Source: an uncultured Sulfitobacter sp.
GTDB taxonomy: Bacteria; Pseudomonadota; Alphaproteobacteria; Rhodobacterales; Rhodobacteraceae
Direction of reading: 5' to 3'
Length of the DNA stretch: 64,000 nt
Assembly (NCBI GenBank): GCA_947492925.1
Contig: CANLOQ010000002.1
Coordinates: 682,001 to 746,000, forward strand
The notes below the pieces were generated by a model, which did no database searches, was not told where the DNA came from, and worked only from the letters and a program-made list of their open reading frames with translations. Shown here in pieces: positions 63,666-64,000 of the stretch. The position numbers and the translations under genes are program-made. Each line of letters opens with the position of its first letter. The first letter of the stretch is position 1.

Positions 63666-64000
63666 TCAGGCGCGGGCGTCGATGGCGGCGCGGATGTCGT
63701 CGCGCAGGCGGGTGGCGGTGCCGTGGTTGTAGGACATGTGATCGGGGTCAAAGACGGTGAGGGCGGCATCGACGGCGGCGAGGGCTTCGGTCAGGGCGCG
63801 GGCGGGATCGGTGCAGGAGTCGTGGGTGGCTTGGTCCTTGAGTGCGATGGCGATGTTAAGCTTAGTCTCGGCCCATTGCACCGGATGGCCCTCACGGGTG
63901 CGGACCTCAAGGGCGTTGCGATAGGCGGTGACGGCCTGCGCGAGGAGGTCTGCGCCAGCGCTGCCTTCGGTGCGGATGCCTTGTTGTGAGAGGGCGATGC
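63666..64000 (-). CDS. C-terminal end of a TPR-like repeat protein (partial, N-terminus beyond the right edge)
   Basis: Reading the reverse strand from 64000, the frame is open to the stop at 63666 (about 111 codons). The stretch LLAQAVTAYRNALEVRTREG and HPVQWAETKLNIAIALKDQA matches the repeat type 'AV.AYR.ALEVRTRE..PVQWA.T..NL..AL' seen in tandem in large TPR-like proteins of alphaproteobacteria. The last ~55 residues (ALTEALAAVDAALTVFDPDHMSYN) close the repeat stack. Function unknown; the rest is outside the window. Confidence 0.75.
   Translation of the reverse strand, partial: IALSQQGIRTEGSAGADLLAQAVTAYRNALEVRTREGHPVQWAETKLNIAIALKDQATHDSCTDPARALTEALAAVDAALTVFDPDHMSYNHGTATRLRDDIRAAIDARA

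Noticed and set aside
1-64000. tRNA, rRNA, CRISPR array, insertion sequence or prophage
   Set aside because: No cloverleaf with CCA-end pattern, no regular spacer array and no transposase, integrase or phage gene was recognised.

Overview
The window is a chromosomal segment of high-GC, densely coded DNA from an alphaproteobacterium, most likely a marine member of the Rhodobacterales (Roseobacter group). The pointers are the order of the division and cell wall (dcw) genes, DUF2484 proteins beside murC/murB, the aerobic cobaltochelatase pair cobS/cobT, FtsZ ending in an IPAFLRRQ-type tail, a DUF1127 gene surrounded by anti-Shine-Dalgarno (CCUCCUCCC) hairpins as in the CcsR RNAs of Rhodobacter, a CtrA-type TTAA-N7-TTAA box, and Rhodobacterales-style dispersed intergenic repeats. 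The genus cannot be fixed from sequence reading alone.

Left part (1-20.2 kb): the N-terminal part of a glycosyltransferase (cut by the window edge) behind a CtrA-like box; carA divergent from a GatB/YqeY gene; a DUF2244 membrane protein; a VOC protein with an unknown partner; pyruvate carboxylase; an FMN-dependent alpha-hydroxy-acid dehydrogenase; a repeat-rich intergenic element; a UvrD/PcrA helicase; an unknown helical protein; a secreted two-repeat protein divergent from a DUF2975/XRE pair; an S9 peptidase; the DUF1127/sRNA locus; Mrp; a DUF-type small protein and a polytopic membrane protein.

Middle (20.2-52.1 kb): the dcw cluster. A long structured leader (possible UpsM-type RNA with MraZ-box-like 10-bp-phased TGGGA repeats) precedes mraZ-rsmH-ftsL-ftsI-murE-murF-mraY, then murD, ftsW-murG-murC, five small membrane proteins, murB-ddl-ftsQ-ftsA, ftsZ, lpxC, bamD, recN and a ClC channel. 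The cluster is interrupted at three places: a glutaminase on the opposite strand between mraY and murD, a flavoprotein and a peroxiredoxin-like gene between murD and ftsW, and a lipoprotein phosphoesterase plus an acyltransferase-like gene between ftsA and ftsZ. Together the set makes lipid II and lipid A precursors, assembles the divisome and the outer-membrane BAM complex.

Right part (52.2-64 kb): an internally duplicated RTX-repeat protein, DUF427, an M24B aminopeptidase, cobT, a small acidic secreted protein, cobS, a TPR protein, a DnaJ-domain protein, BolA, a DUF4177-like protein and the C-terminal end of a TPR-like protein cut by the right edge.

No tRNA, rRNA, CRISPR array or insertion sequence was recognised. 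The most rewarding non-coding places are the sRNA locus at 17.05-17.75 kb, the mraZ leader at 20.4-21.05 kb, and three families of short dispersed repeats.
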